DNA from: Actinoplanes sp. L3-i22
GTDB lineage: Bacteria > Actinomycetota > Actinomycetes > Mycobacteriales > Micromonosporaceae
NCBI RefSeq assembly: GCF_019704555.1
Contig: NZ_AP024745.1
Location: forward strand, 8,316,501-8,380,500
Direction of reading: 5' to 3'
DNA length: 64,000 nt
The position numbers and the translations under genes were made by a program. Under the pieces are notes generated by a model, which had not been told where the DNA came from, searched no databases, and worked only from the letters and a program-made list of their open reading frames with translations. This document shows, in pieces, positions 25,497-33,734 of this stretch; position 1 is the first letter of the stretch; every line of letters begins with the position of its first letter.

Positions 25497-26009
25497 ATGT
25501 CCGACCCCACCGAGCCGGTTTTCCGGGAACCCGCCTTCCCCGGACCCGCGCCCGCGTCTCCGGAGTCCCCGTTTCAGGGAGCCACACCACAGGCGGCCGT
25601 GTCCGGCGAACCGGAGTCTCCGGCCGCGGTTTCGCCGCTTCCCCTGATCATCGTCGACGGGGCCAACGTGGTGGGCTCGGTTCCGGACGGCTGGTGGCGG
25701 GACCGGGCCGGGGCCGCGGTCCGGCTCCGGGACAGCTTGGCGCCGGTGGCCGCGGCCGGGCTGGCCGGCGTGCCGGGGCCGGTCGAGGTGGTGCTGGTGG
25801 TCGAAGGGAAGGCGCGGGACATTCCGCAAGGTCCGCCGGGGGTGCGGGTGGAGCGCGCGCCCGGCTCCGGCGACGACAAAATCATCGATTTGGTACGGGG
25901 GGAGCGTCGTCCCCGGCAGATCGTGGTCGTGACCGCGGATCGGGGGTTGCGGGATCGGGCGCTTGCTCTGGACGCCGAGGTGCGTGGCCCCTCCGCGGTC
26001 CCCCGCTGA
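25497..26009 (+). CDS. NYN/PIN-like domain protein
   Basis: A 170-residue protein. The first 45 residues are Pro/Glu/Ser-rich and disordered. The remainder starts LPLIIVDGANVVGSVPDGWW, with the D-G-A-N motif of NYN/PIN-like nucleases, and continues with EVVLVVEGKARDIPQGPPGV, GSGDDKIIDLV (acidic centre) and IVVVTADRGLRDRA (second acidic strand). The three acid clusters match a metal-dependent RNase fold. Databases often mislabel this family as NTP pyrophosphohydrolase. The start ATG has AGGAG 13 bases upstream, so initiation is not certain. Target unknown. Confidence 0.78.
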   Translation: MSDPTEPVFREPAFPGPAPASPESPFQGATPQAAVSGEPESPAAVSPLPLIIVDGANVVGSVPDGWWRDRAGAAVRLRDSLAPVAAAGLAGVPGPVEVVLVVEGKARDIPQGPPGVRVERAPGSGDDKIIDLVRGERRPRQIVVVTADRGLRDRALALDAEVRGPSAVPR

Positions 26010-26240
26010 CGCCTGTCGCCACCCCCTGACGGCCGCTGCTCCCTGACGCCTGCCGCTGCCCGCGGACACCTGCCGCCGCTGCACGCGGACACCTGCCGCC
26101 GCTCCCTGACGCCCGCCGCTCTCCCCCGCTGACGCCCGCCGTCGATTCGCGCCGGCCCAACCCTTGCTGCCCCGGCGCTCGCCGCCCCAGCGCTCGCCGC
26201 TCCGGCGTTCACGGGCCCGGCTCTCGCGGCCCGGAAATGT
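26010..26240. repeat. Degenerate GC-rich repeats, no gene
   Basis: Contains two 23-bp copies of CGCGGACACCTGCCGCCGCT plus three bases (from 26061 and 26084) and many relatives of CTGACGCCYGCCGCT, then CGCTCGCCGCYCC repeats at 26170-26215. Nothing else is seen. Confidence 0.75.
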
Positions 26241-26288
26241 CAGACCTCTTCGGTAGGCTGCGGGGTGTCGACAGATCGGGGGATCACG

Positions 26289-26999
26289 ATGGGTGCGAAG
26301 ACTTCGTTGGTGCTGATCGGGGACGGTTCGCTGGCCGGGGCGGGCAGTCCCGACCCCGCGGCCGCCCGTGCGCTGGCCGCCGCCTCGGTTCCGGGCTACG
26401 AGCTGACCCCGCTGGGTGAGACCGAGCTCATCGAGGAGGTCCGGCCCGCCCACGAGTTGATCTACGTGGCGATCGCCGGGGACACCGCCGCGCTCAGCGA
26501 CCGCCGGGTCGCCGACTGGGCCGCCCCGCCGGCGCCCCTGCTGGAGCTGGCCGCCGGGCGGCGCATCGTCCGGCACGCGATGCACTCGGTCTCCGACGCG
26601 TTCCAGCTGACCGTGTGGGAGGCCGGCGAGATCGTCCGTGACCTGGCCATGTCCGCGGGCTCCGGCGTGACGGCGGACGCCGGGCCGCGATACCCGTTCG
26701 AGGAGCCGTTCTGGGCCGGCGCCCACCCGGTGCCCGCCCCCGGCTACCGCATCCCGTTCCACCCGCTCGACCTGGGCGAGCAGGCGCTCCGGGCTTTCTT
26801 CGGCTTCATCATCGAAGGCCGGGCCGCCCCCACGGACATCGACCCGTTCACCATCCGGGCCCTCGGCTTCCGCGCCGTCGACCCGTCCGGAGCCGAAGCC
26901 CGCGCCGAGGAACGAATGCGAGCCACCGTCGCCCGCATGGTCGCCAAGGGCCCCCGCCGCCTCACCCTCGACGACGTCCTACCCCCACAACCCCGCTGA
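26289..26999 (+). CDS. DUF6928 family protein
   Basis: A 236-residue protein starting MGAKTSLVLIGDGSLAGAGS. The opening GAKTSLLxxxDG motif and the later segments ELIYVAIAGDTA, RHAMHSVSDAFQLTVWEAGE and HPLDLGEQALRAFFGFIIEG match the actinobacterial DUF6928 family. GGGGGA precedes the ATG at 26289; an in-frame ATG at 26265 is less likely. Function unknown. A large hairpin follows about 100 bp downstream. Confidence 0.85.
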   Translation: MGAKTSLVLIGDGSLAGAGSPDPAAARALAAASVPGYELTPLGETELIEEVRPAHELIYVAIAGDTAALSDRRVADWAAPPAPLLELAAGRRIVRHAMHSVSDAFQLTVWEAGEIVRDLAMSAGSGVTADAGPRYPFEEPFWAGAHPVPAPGYRIPFHPLDLGEQALRAFFGFIIEGRAAPTDIDPFTIRALGFRAVDPSGAEARAEERMRATVARMVAKGPRRLTLDDVLPPQPR

Positions 27000-27096
27000 C
27001 CACCCGACCCCGCTAGCCACTACGACCCCACTGACCAGCAGCCGAGACCGGGTCCCGCCCCCGCGCTCCGGCCCGGGCCCGCGCGGCACTCGCAGG

Positions 27097-27155
27097 CCCG
27101 GCTGGTCTGCAGGGCTGCTTCCCAGGCCTGGAGGCAGCCCTGCAGACCAGCCGGG
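27097..27155. terminator. Hairpin with a perfect 22-bp stem
   Basis: The arms at 27097-27118 and 27134-27155 are exact reverse complements. The 15-base loop is itself built round the palindrome CCAGGCCTGG. It lies 98 bp after the DUF6928 gene. There is no T-run. It is followed by the GC-only repeat tract and then dispersed element copy B, and resembles a weaker hairpin that precedes copy C. Confidence 0.75.
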
Positions 27156-27430
27156 ACGGGAGGCGCGGCCCGGCGCGGGGTGGGGCGGCCCGGCGCAGGG
27201 CGGGGCGGCCCGGCGCGGGGCGGGGCGGCCCGGGGCGGCCCGGCTCGGCTCGGCCCGGCTCGGCCCGGCGCGGCCCGACGCGGCCCGACGCGGGGCGGGG
27301 CGGCGCGGCCCGGGGCGGCTCGGCGCAGCGCGGGGCGGCCCGGGGCGGCGCAGCGCGGGGCGGGGCTGGGCGGCGGGGCGCGGCTGGGCGGCGGGGCGCG
27401 GCTGGGCGCGGCTGGGCGGGAGGGTGTGGA
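27156..27430. repeat. GC-only low-complexity tract
   Basis: About 270 bp made almost wholly of CGGGGCGGGG, CGGCCCGG and CGGCTCGG words with a few A/T bases. Open frames through it give only Arg/Pro/Ala/Gly strings. The gene-free interval 27000-27841 consists of the hairpin, this tract, element copy B and about 250 bp of leader before the FtsK operon. Confidence 0.9.
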
Positions 27431-27436
27431 TTGGGT

Positions 27437-27590
27437 TGCGTGGGTTTTGGGACCGTGCCCAGCCTCGGACGTCGCCCTGGAGGGCTTTGCGTTTTGGGCG
27501 CCCCGCGCCCTTGCGAAGCCCGGAAGGGTCCCCGCGGGAGCGACGATCTGGACCACGGCGGACCGGGGCAAAGGAGAATTTGAACCTGGT
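27437..27590 (+). repeat. Dispersed intergenic element, copy B
   Basis: Plus-orientation copy with GGACCG, CTCGGACGTCGCCC, GGGCGCCCCGCGCCC, CGGAAGGGTCCCCGCGGGAG and CGGACCGGGGCAAA in order. The main stem has changed to GGGCTTTGC/GCGAAGCCC but stays paired. It lies upstream of the four-gene FtsK operon. Confidence 0.92.
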
Positions 27591-27841
27591 CTTTGGTGTT
27601 GATCTTCAACCCTTCCGGGGTATCACCGAGGGGGGCGGCGGCGTGCTGCTGAGCGGCATGATCCACAATGGACGCGGTGGAAAATCGGGTCTCACCTGGG
27701 CGATCATTCATGTCGATCGGCGGACTGCTGGTGCGTCTTTTTGCTCCGTAAGGTGCGAAAAGGCACGGCCGGAGCGAGCGCGGGGCGGGCTGGGCGTTAG
27801 GCTGGGGCAGCAGGTGGGTTGAGTTACAGGAGGCCGAACGA

Positions 27842-28102
27842 GTGGCCAGTGTCGCCGAGCTCAGAGCGGCCGTGGATGCCGCTGTCCAGCAGGTGAACGA
27901 AGGGCAGGCGGCGATACAGGCGGCTCGGGAGAAGCTCGGGGAGGCTCAGCAGAGCCTCGCCGCCGCGCTCGACGGCGGCGCGCACGAGGCGGTCGGCACC
28001 GCGCATGCCTCTCTCTCGCAGGCCGACCAGCAGCTCGAGGAGTGTTTCGGGGCGACCCAGGTCGCGATCGAGGCCGCTCAGACCTACACGGCGATGCTCT
28101 GA
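27842..28102 (+). CDS. Small helical protein, first gene of FtsK operon (DUF6244-like)
   Basis: An 86-residue all-helical protein: helix 1 about residues 3-44 (VAELRAAVDAAVQQVNEGQA), turn LDGGAHEA at about 44-51, helix 2 about 52-84. The size and hairpin of helices resemble WXG100 secretion partners, but there is no WXG motif. It is close to the small Micromonosporaceae proteins filed as DUF6244 (from memory). The GTG at 27842 follows AGGAGG by seven bases. It stands 4 bp before the next gene. A substrate or adaptor of the FtsK-type ATPase is a reasonable guess. Confidence 0.75.
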   Translation: MASVAELRAAVDAAVQQVNEGQAAIQAAREKLGEAQQSLAAALDGGAHEAVGTAHASLSQADQQLEECFGATQVAIEAAQTYTAML

Positions 28103-28106
28103 CGCG

Positions 28107-29009
28107 ATGTCAGTTCTGGAAGAACTCGGCGCCCGCCTCCGGGCCGCCTCCGACGAGCTACCCGACGGGCTGGTCGTCAAGGCGATGGAGAAGCTCCGCA
28201 CCGCCACCGAGCTGCTGAACTGGGTGCGTGAGGCGTCCGAGCAGAAGATGGGTGTGCCCGAGCTGGCCGGCGCCACCGAGCACGCCGAGCGGGCCGCGGC
28301 CGCGCTGCGTGTCGCCGAGGACGCCATCGAGGCGTACCTCGCCGCGCTCGGTCTCGGCGGTGTGCCCGGCGCGCCGCGGAACCAGGAGTGGCGGACCGCG
28401 CTCAAGCCGGAGGAACACCGGCCGGCGCCCGAGCCCGGGGCGAAGCCGGACCAGCCGGAGAAGCTCGGCCCCTGGTGGCAGGCGCGCGTCGCGCAGCTGA
28501 CCGGGGAGCCGGCGCCGCCGCCGGAGAAGGGCCGGAAGCCGCAGACGACCGACACCGCGGAGCTGCTGCGCCGGGTGGCGTCCGGGGTCCGCTCCGGGGA
28601 CCGGGCGCGGCTCGGCCGCGAGCTGCACGGCGTGAACGCCTCGACCGGTCTCGGGCTGTCCGCGGTCACGCCCGCGGTGCTGCACCGGCTCGCCACCGAC
28701 CTGCTCGGTCACGAGCCCAGGGCGGAGGACGTGCCCCGGTTGCGGACGGCCGCCGAGGGCCGGGTCCGGGCGCTGCTGCCGGGCACCTCGCCGGGGGTGC
28801 TGGACACCCTGATCGCCCGGATCTGCCGGGTGCCGGCGAAGGAGCGGGAGAACGGTCCGGCCGGCCATCCGGCGGACAACGCGGTGACCGCGAGCGTGCT
28901 GACCGGGGTGCTGCTGGCCCGGCTGGGCCGCGACGCCGGCGCGCTCGATCCGGAGGCCCCGGAGCCGGCCCGGCCGCCCCGCGCCGAGACCGGCGAGCCG
29001 CGCTCATGA
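28107..29009 (+). CDS. Helical protein of the FtsK operon, unknown family
   Basis: A 300-residue protein. The first 85 residues are helical and Ala-rich (MSVLEELGARLRAASDELPD), similar in style to the preceding small protein. Residues about 90-150 form a Pro/Glu-rich linker ending in LGPWWQARVAQLTG. The remainder is helical (ELLRRVASGVRSGDRARLGR; SPGVLDTLIARICRVPAKER) with a disordered Pro/Glu tail. No enzyme motif is recognised. It is placed between the small helical protein and the ATPase with gaps of 4 and 39 bp. Confidence 0.75.
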   Translation: MSVLEELGARLRAASDELPDGLVVKAMEKLRTATELLNWVREASEQKMGVPELAGATEHAERAAAALRVAEDAIEAYLAALGLGGVPGAPRNQEWRTALKPEEHRPAPEPGAKPDQPEKLGPWWQARVAQLTGEPAPPPEKGRKPQTTDTAELLRRVASGVRSGDRARLGRELHGVNASTGLGLSAVTPAVLHRLATDLLGHEPRAEDVPRLRTAAEGRVRALLPGTSPGVLDTLIARICRVPAKERENGPAGHPADNAVTASVLTGVLLARLGRDAGALDPEAPEPARPPRAETGEPRS

Positions 29010-29048
29010 ACCGCCCGGGCTGGGGACCGACGACGATTCCGGCAGGTC

Positions 29049-31763
29049 ATGGCTGAATCCACGAAACAGCAGGTCATGGAGGTCCGGGCCGCGCTGTCAC
29101 ACGCGCTCGGGGCCGCCGGGGACGCGCTCGAGCGGGCCGAGCGGGAACATGCCGCGGCGACCGCGCGCCAGGAGCGGGTCCGGGCGGCGGCCGAGAGCCG
29201 GCACCGCAAGCTCGCCGCGGCCCGGGACGAACGGCTGCGCTCGGTCGACGAGTGGCACGCGACCGAGCTGGGCGCGCTCTCCGGCGCGGCGGCCGGGGCG
29301 GCGGACCGGGCCGCGCCCGGGGCGGCCGGCGAGCCCTGGCACGCCTGGGACGCGGTCCCGCTGCCGCTCGCCGCCGACCTGCGGATCGGTCAGCTCCTGC
29401 TGCCGTCGACGCCGGCGCCGGCCGCGACCCCCGCCGAACCGGCCCGGCCGTGGCAGTGGGACGAGGACGCGGCCGTCCCGCCGGCCGAGTCGCCGGAGGT
29501 GGCCGCCCTGGTGCCGCTGCTCGACCACGGGCACGTGGTGGTGCAGGGCGACCGGAAGATCGGCGACGACGTGGTGGCCGGGCTGCTGCTGCGCGCGCTC
29601 GGCAGCAGCGCGCCCGGGGCGGTGCAGGTCGTCGGCTACGACCCGGAGCACCTCGGTGGCGGGCTGGCCGGGTTCGCCGCGCTGGCCCCGGCCCGGGTGC
29701 TGACGTTCGTCGCCCCGAACGGGCTCGCCACGCTCCTCGACGACCTGGTCGGGCACGTACGGCGGATCAACGAGACGGTGCTGGCCGGGGAGTACTCGTC
29801 GCTGCGCGAGCTGCACGCGGCGACCAAGCGGCGGCCCGAGCCGTGGCGGGTCGCGGTGCTGCTCGGCGCCGGCGAGCTGAACCGGCACGAGCGCACCCAG
29901 CTGGAGCGGCTGCTGCGGACCGGCGCGGCCTGCGGGGTGCACCTGATCGTGCACGGGCTGCGGGTGGATCCGGGGCCCGGCATCGAGTGCGTCACCGCGG
30001 CCCCCGGCGACGACGCCCGGATGAGCAGCGGCGGCGACCTGCCGGTCCGGCTCGACCCCGGCCCGCCGCCGGGCGTGCTCTCCGCGACGTGCCGGCAGAT
30101 CGCCGAGGCGGTCGCGGCCGGGCCCGCCCCGATCGCGCTGGACAGCCTGCTGCCCGATCCGAACGAGGAGTGGCGGGAGAGCGCGGCGACCGGGCTGACC
30201 GCACCGCTCGGCGACAGCCCGCAGGGCACCCGGGTGAAGGTGACGCTCAGCGACTATCCGCCGCACGCGCTGATCGCCGGGCCGTCCGGCACCGGCAAGA
30301 CCAACCTGATCTACGCCTGGATGGGCGCGCTCGCGGCCCGCTACTCCCCCGCCGAGCTGGCGTTCTACCTGCTCGACTTCAAGGAGGGGGTGTCCTTCGC
30401 CCGGTTCGCGCCGGGCCGGCGGGACCAGAGCTGGCTGCCGCACGTGCGCCTGGTCGGGGTGAACGTCAACACCGACCGGGAGTTCGGCCTGGCCCTGCTC
30501 CGGTTCCTCGGCACCGAGCTGCGGCGGCGGGCCGACGCGGCGAAACAGCACGAGGTCACCAACCTGGCCGAGCTGCGCGCCGAGGACCCGGACGGGGTCT
30601 GGCCGCGGATCGTCGCGGTGGTCGACGAGTTCCAGGTGCTGCTCGCCGGGCGGGACGCGGTCACCAACGAGGCCGTCGACCTGCTCGAGGACCTCGCCCG
30701 CCGGGGCCGCTCGCAGGGCATCCACCTGATCCTGGCCAGCCAGGACATCTCCGGCATCGAGGCGCTGTGGGGCCGGCCGGCGCTGGTCGCGCAGTTCACC
30801 CTGCGGATCGCGCTGCCCCGGGCCCGCCGGGTGCTGGCCGAGCAGAACAACGCGGCCGACACGCTGCCCCGCTACCACGCCGTGGTCAACTCGGACTCCG
30901 GCGCGACCGAGGCGAACCAGGTGGTCCGGGTGCCGTCGGCCGGGAACCGGGAGCAGTGGAGCGCGCTGCAGCACCGGCTGTGGCGCCGGCTGCCGGCCGG
31001 TTCGCCGCCGCCCCGGCTCTTCGACGGCGACACCCAGCCGCGGCTCGCCGACAGCCCGGACTTCCGCGGGCTGGTCGCCGAGGACTCGCCGGCCCCGGTG
31101 GCGCTGCTCGGCGAGACGATCGACGTGATGTCCCGGTCGGCGCGGACCGTGCTGCGCCGCGCGCCCGGGCGCAACCTGGCCGTGATCGGCACCCGGGTCG
31201 AGGAGGCCTGCGCGGTGCTGGCCACCGCCGGACGGTCGCTCGCCGCCCAGTTCGGCCGGGACGGGGCGCGCTTCTCGATCGCCTGCTTCGACCCGGACGC
31301 CCGGGCCGCGGCCGAGGCGCTGCACGCCCGGATCCCGGACTGCGGGTGGTACGACACGTCGAACGTCGACTGGCTCCTCGAGGACGCGGCCGCCGAGTCG
31401 ACCGCGGCCTGGCCGGCCGACCGTCCGCACTTCATCATGCTGTACGCCGCCGACGCGCTCCCCGGCGGCAAGGCGGCCGGCGACCACCTGCGGACCGTGC
31501 TGCGGCAGGGCCCGGAGCGCCGGCTGCACGTGCTCGGCTGGTGGCGCGGGGCGGGACTGCTGCGGGACACGCTCGGCGGGCCCGGCTCGCGGACCGACCC
31601 GATCGGGGCGTGGGTGGCGCTCGACGTGCACGGGAGTGAGCTGGCGCCGTACTACCCGGGGACCGGGGCGCCGAACTGGTATCCGCGGCCCTGGCGGGCG
31701 CTGCACTTCGACCGCTCGGTGCATCGCGGCGCCGAGGTGATCATCCCCTACGGTGTCTCATGA
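29049..31763 (+). CDS. Cytosolic FtsK/SpoIIIE-type ATPase
   Basis: A 904-residue protein with no membrane segment. Residues about 10-70 are a coiled coil (QERVRAAAESRHRKLAAARD). Residues 140-370 are an uncharacterised alpha/beta region. The FtsK/SpoIIIE motor spans about 385-640: Walker A GPSGTGKT (411-418), LLDFKEGVSF, Walker B IVAVVDEFQVLLAG (521-534) and sensor-like HLILASQDISGI. From about residue 685 a second ATPase-like region begins (VALLGETIDV, then NLAVIGTRVEEA where a P-loop would be), so D2 appears degenerate, as in EccC-type proteins. It lacks the FtsK gamma domain. It is coupled by ATGA to the next gene. A role in protein or DNA translocation is inferred. Confidence 0.88.
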   Translation: MAESTKQQVMEVRAALSHALGAAGDALERAEREHAAATARQERVRAAAESRHRKLAAARDERLRSVDEWHATELGALSGAAAGAADRAAPGAAGEPWHAWDAVPLPLAADLRIGQLLLPSTPAPAATPAEPARPWQWDEDAAVPPAESPEVAALVPLLDHGHVVVQGDRKIGDDVVAGLLLRALGSSAPGAVQVVGYDPEHLGGGLAGFAALAPARVLTFVAPNGLATLLDDLVGHVRRINETVLAGEYSSLRELHAATKRRPEPWRVAVLLGAGELNRHERTQLERLLRTGAACGVHLIVHGLRVDPGPGIECVTAAPGDDARMSSGGDLPVRLDPGPPPGVLSATCRQIAEAVAAGPAPIALDSLLPDPNEEWRESAATGLTAPLGDSPQGTRVKVTLSDYPPHALIAGPSGTGKTNLIYAWMGALAARYSPAELAFYLLDFKEGVSFARFAPGRRDQSWLPHVRLVGVNVNTDREFGLALLRFLGTELRRRADAAKQHEVTNLAELRAEDPDGVWPRIVAVVDEFQVLLAGRDAVTNEAVDLLEDLARRGRSQGIHLILASQDISGIEALWGRPALVAQFTLRIALPRARRVLAEQNNAADTLPRYHAVVNSDSGATEANQVVRVPSAGNREQWSALQHRLWRRLPAGSPPPRLFDGDTQPRLADSPDFRGLVAEDSPAPVALLGETIDVMSRSARTVLRRAPGRNLAVIGTRVEEACAVLATAGRSLAAQFGRDGARFSIACFDPDARAAAEALHARIPDCGWYDTSNVDWLLEDAAAESTAAWPADRPHFIMLYAADALPGGKAAGDHLRTVLRQGPERRLHVLGWWRGAGLLRDTLGGPGSRTDPIGAWVALDVHGSELAPYYPGTGAPNWYPRPWRALHFDRSVHRGAEVIIPYGVS

Positions 31764-32461
31764 GCGATCTCGAACCGGCCGACTTCGAGCGGGCCGACTA
31801 CCGAACCGTCCTGCGCCGGCTCACCACGCTGGACCAGCGGGCCGCGCGGCTGCGGGCCGAGGCGGCCGAGTGGCACGCGGCGGAGAGCGCCGCCGCCGAC
31901 GAGGCGGTGCAGGCCGCCGACGAGCGGGTGCGGGCCGCCCGGAACGCGGTCCGGGACGCCCGCCGGGACCTGGAGCAGGTCGACGCGCGGGCGGCCGGGC
32001 TCTGGGCCGACTACGTGCACCGGGCCGGGCCGATCGCGGAACGGTTCGGCAAGCTGCCGCCGGCCGGCATCCCCCGGCAGCGCGCCGACGACCGGCCGCC
32101 CGAGGAGTACCTGGCCGAGGTCGAGAAGCGGATCAAGTGGACGGCGCCGGCCCGGCCGATCACGTTCGGCACCAAGATCCTGTTCTGGATCTTCGGGCTG
32201 GCCGGCGGGATCCTGGGCGCGATCGGGAACCAGGTGCTCCGCGGGACCGGCGCGGCGTCGACCGGCGACTGGCACGAGGCCGCCCCGGTCGTCGCGCTGC
32301 TCGTGCTGCTGGCCTGCCCGGTGCTCGGGGTGGTCGCCGCGAAGCTGGTCGCCGATCAGCGCAAGGTCGGGCTGGACACCGCGACCGTGGTGACCGTGCT
32401 GGTCACCGGGCTGGTCACGGCGATGCTGCTGTTCACGGCGGTCCAGTACGCCGGGAAGTGA
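31760..32461 (+). CDS. Coiled-coil membrane protein of the FtsK operon
   Basis: A 233-residue protein. Residues about 15-80 form a long coiled coil (LTTLDQRAARLRAEAAEWHA; AARNAVRDARRDLEQV). Three hydrophobic segments follow (about 136-158, 176-196, 210-228), leaving almost nothing outside. It overlaps the ATPase stop by ATGA. Its coiled coil could dock the ATPase's N-terminal coiled coil and supply the membrane anchor that the ATPase lacks. No family recognised. Confidence 0.8.
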   Translation: MSDLEPADFERADYRTVLRRLTTLDQRAARLRAEAAEWHAAESAAADEAVQAADERVRAARNAVRDARRDLEQVDARAAGLWADYVHRAGPIAERFGKLPPAGIPRQRADDRPPEEYLAEVEKRIKWTAPARPITFGTKILFWIFGLAGGILGAIGNQVLRGTGAASTGDWHEAAPVVALLVLLACPVLGVVAAKLVADQRKVGLDTATVVTVLVTGLVTAMLLFTAVQYAGK

Positions 32462-32471
32462 TCAACTCTGT

Positions 32472-32657
32472 TCAGCGGGGCGCGGCCATCGCGCGGCGGC
32501 GCTCCGCCTCCTCGACCAGGGCGGCGGGCACGTCCAGGTGGCCGCCCGCGCCGTGGGCCTCGTCGTATTCCAGATCGCCGGCGGGATCGAACTCGGGGCC
32601 GGTGGTGTCGCCCGGGTGCGGCAGGCGGGCGTCCGGCTCGTCGTGCGCATCGGTCAT
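32472..32657 (-). CDS. Small acidic hypothetical protein
   Basis: A 61-residue acidic protein, MTDAHDEPDARLPHPGDTTG then EFDPAGDLEYDEAHGAGGHL, ending EEAERRRAMAAPR. GAGAGG lies just before the ATG. Composition and the ordered hydrophobic helix near the end look protein-like. It is convergent with the FtsK operon (10-bp gap). Function unknown. Confidence 0.6.
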   Translation of the reverse strand: MTDAHDEPDARLPHPGDTTGPEFDPAGDLEYDEAHGAGGHLDVPAALVEEAERRRAMAAPR

Positions 32658-32734
32658 GCCTCTCGTTCTACCCCTCGCCGGGCCGCGGAACCACCGTTCA
32701 CCGCGGATTCATCCCGGGCGCCGAGACCGGCCGG

Positions 32735-32884
32735 ATGGATCCGACGGGGTGGGCGAAGCGGCTGCTCGATCCGATTCCGGCGCACCGGACGGCCGGGCTG
32801 GACGTGGTGCGGGCCGGTGCCGGGGCGGGCGTGGTGGTGATCTGCCGTGGGCGGTTCGACTGGAGCATCCGCCGGGCGGCCTGA
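32735..32884 (+). CDS. Very small protein, possible thioesterase-like fragment
   Basis: A 49-residue frame starting MDPTGWAKRLLDPIPAHRTA and containing GLDVVRAGAGAGVVVICRG. The HRTAGLDVVRA segment resembles the first strand and helix of hotdog thioesterases, so this could be a truncated remnant or a genuine microprotein. A strong terminator starts seven bases after its stop, which favours transcription. No clear ribosome site. Confidence 0.35.
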   Translation: MDPTGWAKRLLDPIPAHRTAGLDVVRAGAGAGVVVICRGRFDWSIRRAA

Positions 32885-32890
32885 GCGGGT

Positions 32891-32927
32891 GGGGCGGGGC
32901 TGCTCCCCCGGGTGGCAGCCCCGCCCC
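32891..32927. terminator. Hairpin with a perfect 13-bp stem
   Basis: GGGGCGGGGCTGC and GCAGCCCCGCCCC enclose an 11-base loop. It lies nine bases beyond the stop of the minus-strand secreted protein and seven beyond the plus-strand small frame, so it can serve both. Confidence 0.75.
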
Positions 32928-32936
32928 GGTCCCGGG

Positions 32937-33584
32937 TCAGCCGGCCGGCTGCGGGTCCGGCTTCAGCTCGGTGTGCGGGTCCGGCTTCAGCCCGGTCGGC
33001 GGGTCCGGCTTCAGCTCGGTGTGGCGGACGGTGAAGTCGCCCCTGGTCACCGGGGCGAACGGGGCGATGGTCAGGCAGGTGCCGATCTTCGGCTGGCCCC
33101 AGGTGCCGTTCTCGTCCTGGACGCCGCTCATCGACCAGGTGTAGCCGAGCCGGTCACCCTGACCGCCGCGGCCGCCGTCCTGGATGCTGAACCCGACCCG
33201 GGTGCCGACCCAGTCCGCGACCGGACCGTCGGCCCGGGTGACGATCGCGGTGAGGCCGGCATACCCCGGGCTGGTGATCATGCAGTCGACCGCGGCCTCG
33301 AAGGTCACCGTGAGGTTCGCCGCCGCGACGTAGTGCGAGACCCGGACGGTCCCGGTGGCGTCCATCGGATTGCCCTGCGGCCGGTCGGGCACCGGGCGGG
33401 TGAACGGGGCGCTGCGGGCGTCGAAGGTGAACCTGCGGACGTCCTGGTCCGGGAAGAACGGCAGGGTGACCTCGGCCGAGCCGGTCACCCGGGCCACCCG
33501 GTCGGTTGCCGACGCGGGGGCCGTCGCGGCCCCGATGGCCGACGCCGTCGCCGCTACGGCGAGCCATCCAACAGCTTTCCTCAT
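32937..33584 (-). CDS. Secreted protein with a C-terminal LKPDP repeat
   Basis: A 215-residue exported protein. Signal peptide MRKAVGWLAVAATASAIGAA, cleaved near ASA-TD. The mature domain is beta-rich with two Cys (AAVDCMITS and KIGTCLTIA) and Trp residues (DWVGTRVGFSIQD; YTWSMSG), suggesting a disulfide-linked sandwich. The last 25 residues are three T(E/G)LKPDP(P/H/Q) repeats from 24-bp DNA units. GGAGAGG precedes the ATG at 33584. Function unknown. Confidence 0.8.
   Translation of the reverse strand: MRKAVGWLAVAATASAIGAATAPASATDRVARVTGSAEVTLPFFPDQDVRRFTFDARSAPFTRPVPDRPQGNPMDATGTVRVSHYVAAANLTVTFEAAVDCMITSPGYAGLTAIVTRADGPVADWVGTRVGFSIQDGGRGGQGDRLGYTWSMSGVQDENGTWGQPKIGTCLTIAPFAPVTRGDFTVRHTELKPDPPTGLKPDPHTELKPDPQPAG
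32951..33022 (-). repeat. 24-bp tandem repeat at the end of the secreted-protein gene
   Basis: Three units (32951-32974, 32975-32998, 32999-33022); the outer two are identical and the middle one differs at a few bases. They are in frame and encode the LKPDP tail. Confidence 0.95.
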
Positions 33585-33734
33585 GGTCGTCCTCTCCGTC
33601 TGATCATGTGCTGACGGATTCAGACTCGCCGATGCCGGGCGGCCGGTGATCCCCTCCGCGAGGGGACCGTCTCCCCCGGCAGAGGGATCGGCGCCGGCTG
33701 GTCGTGAGGGCTGTCCCGGGGTGCCGGACGCGGC

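Noticed and set aside
25474..25501. TTGACA at 25474 as the -35 box of the NYN-like gene
   Set aside because: With normal spacing the -10 would overlap the start codon, so it cannot drive that start unless translation begins further in.
27842..28102. Calling the 86-residue protein a WXG100/ESX protein
   Set aside because: Size and helices fit, but there is no WXG motif and no other type VII component apart from the FtsK-type ATPase.
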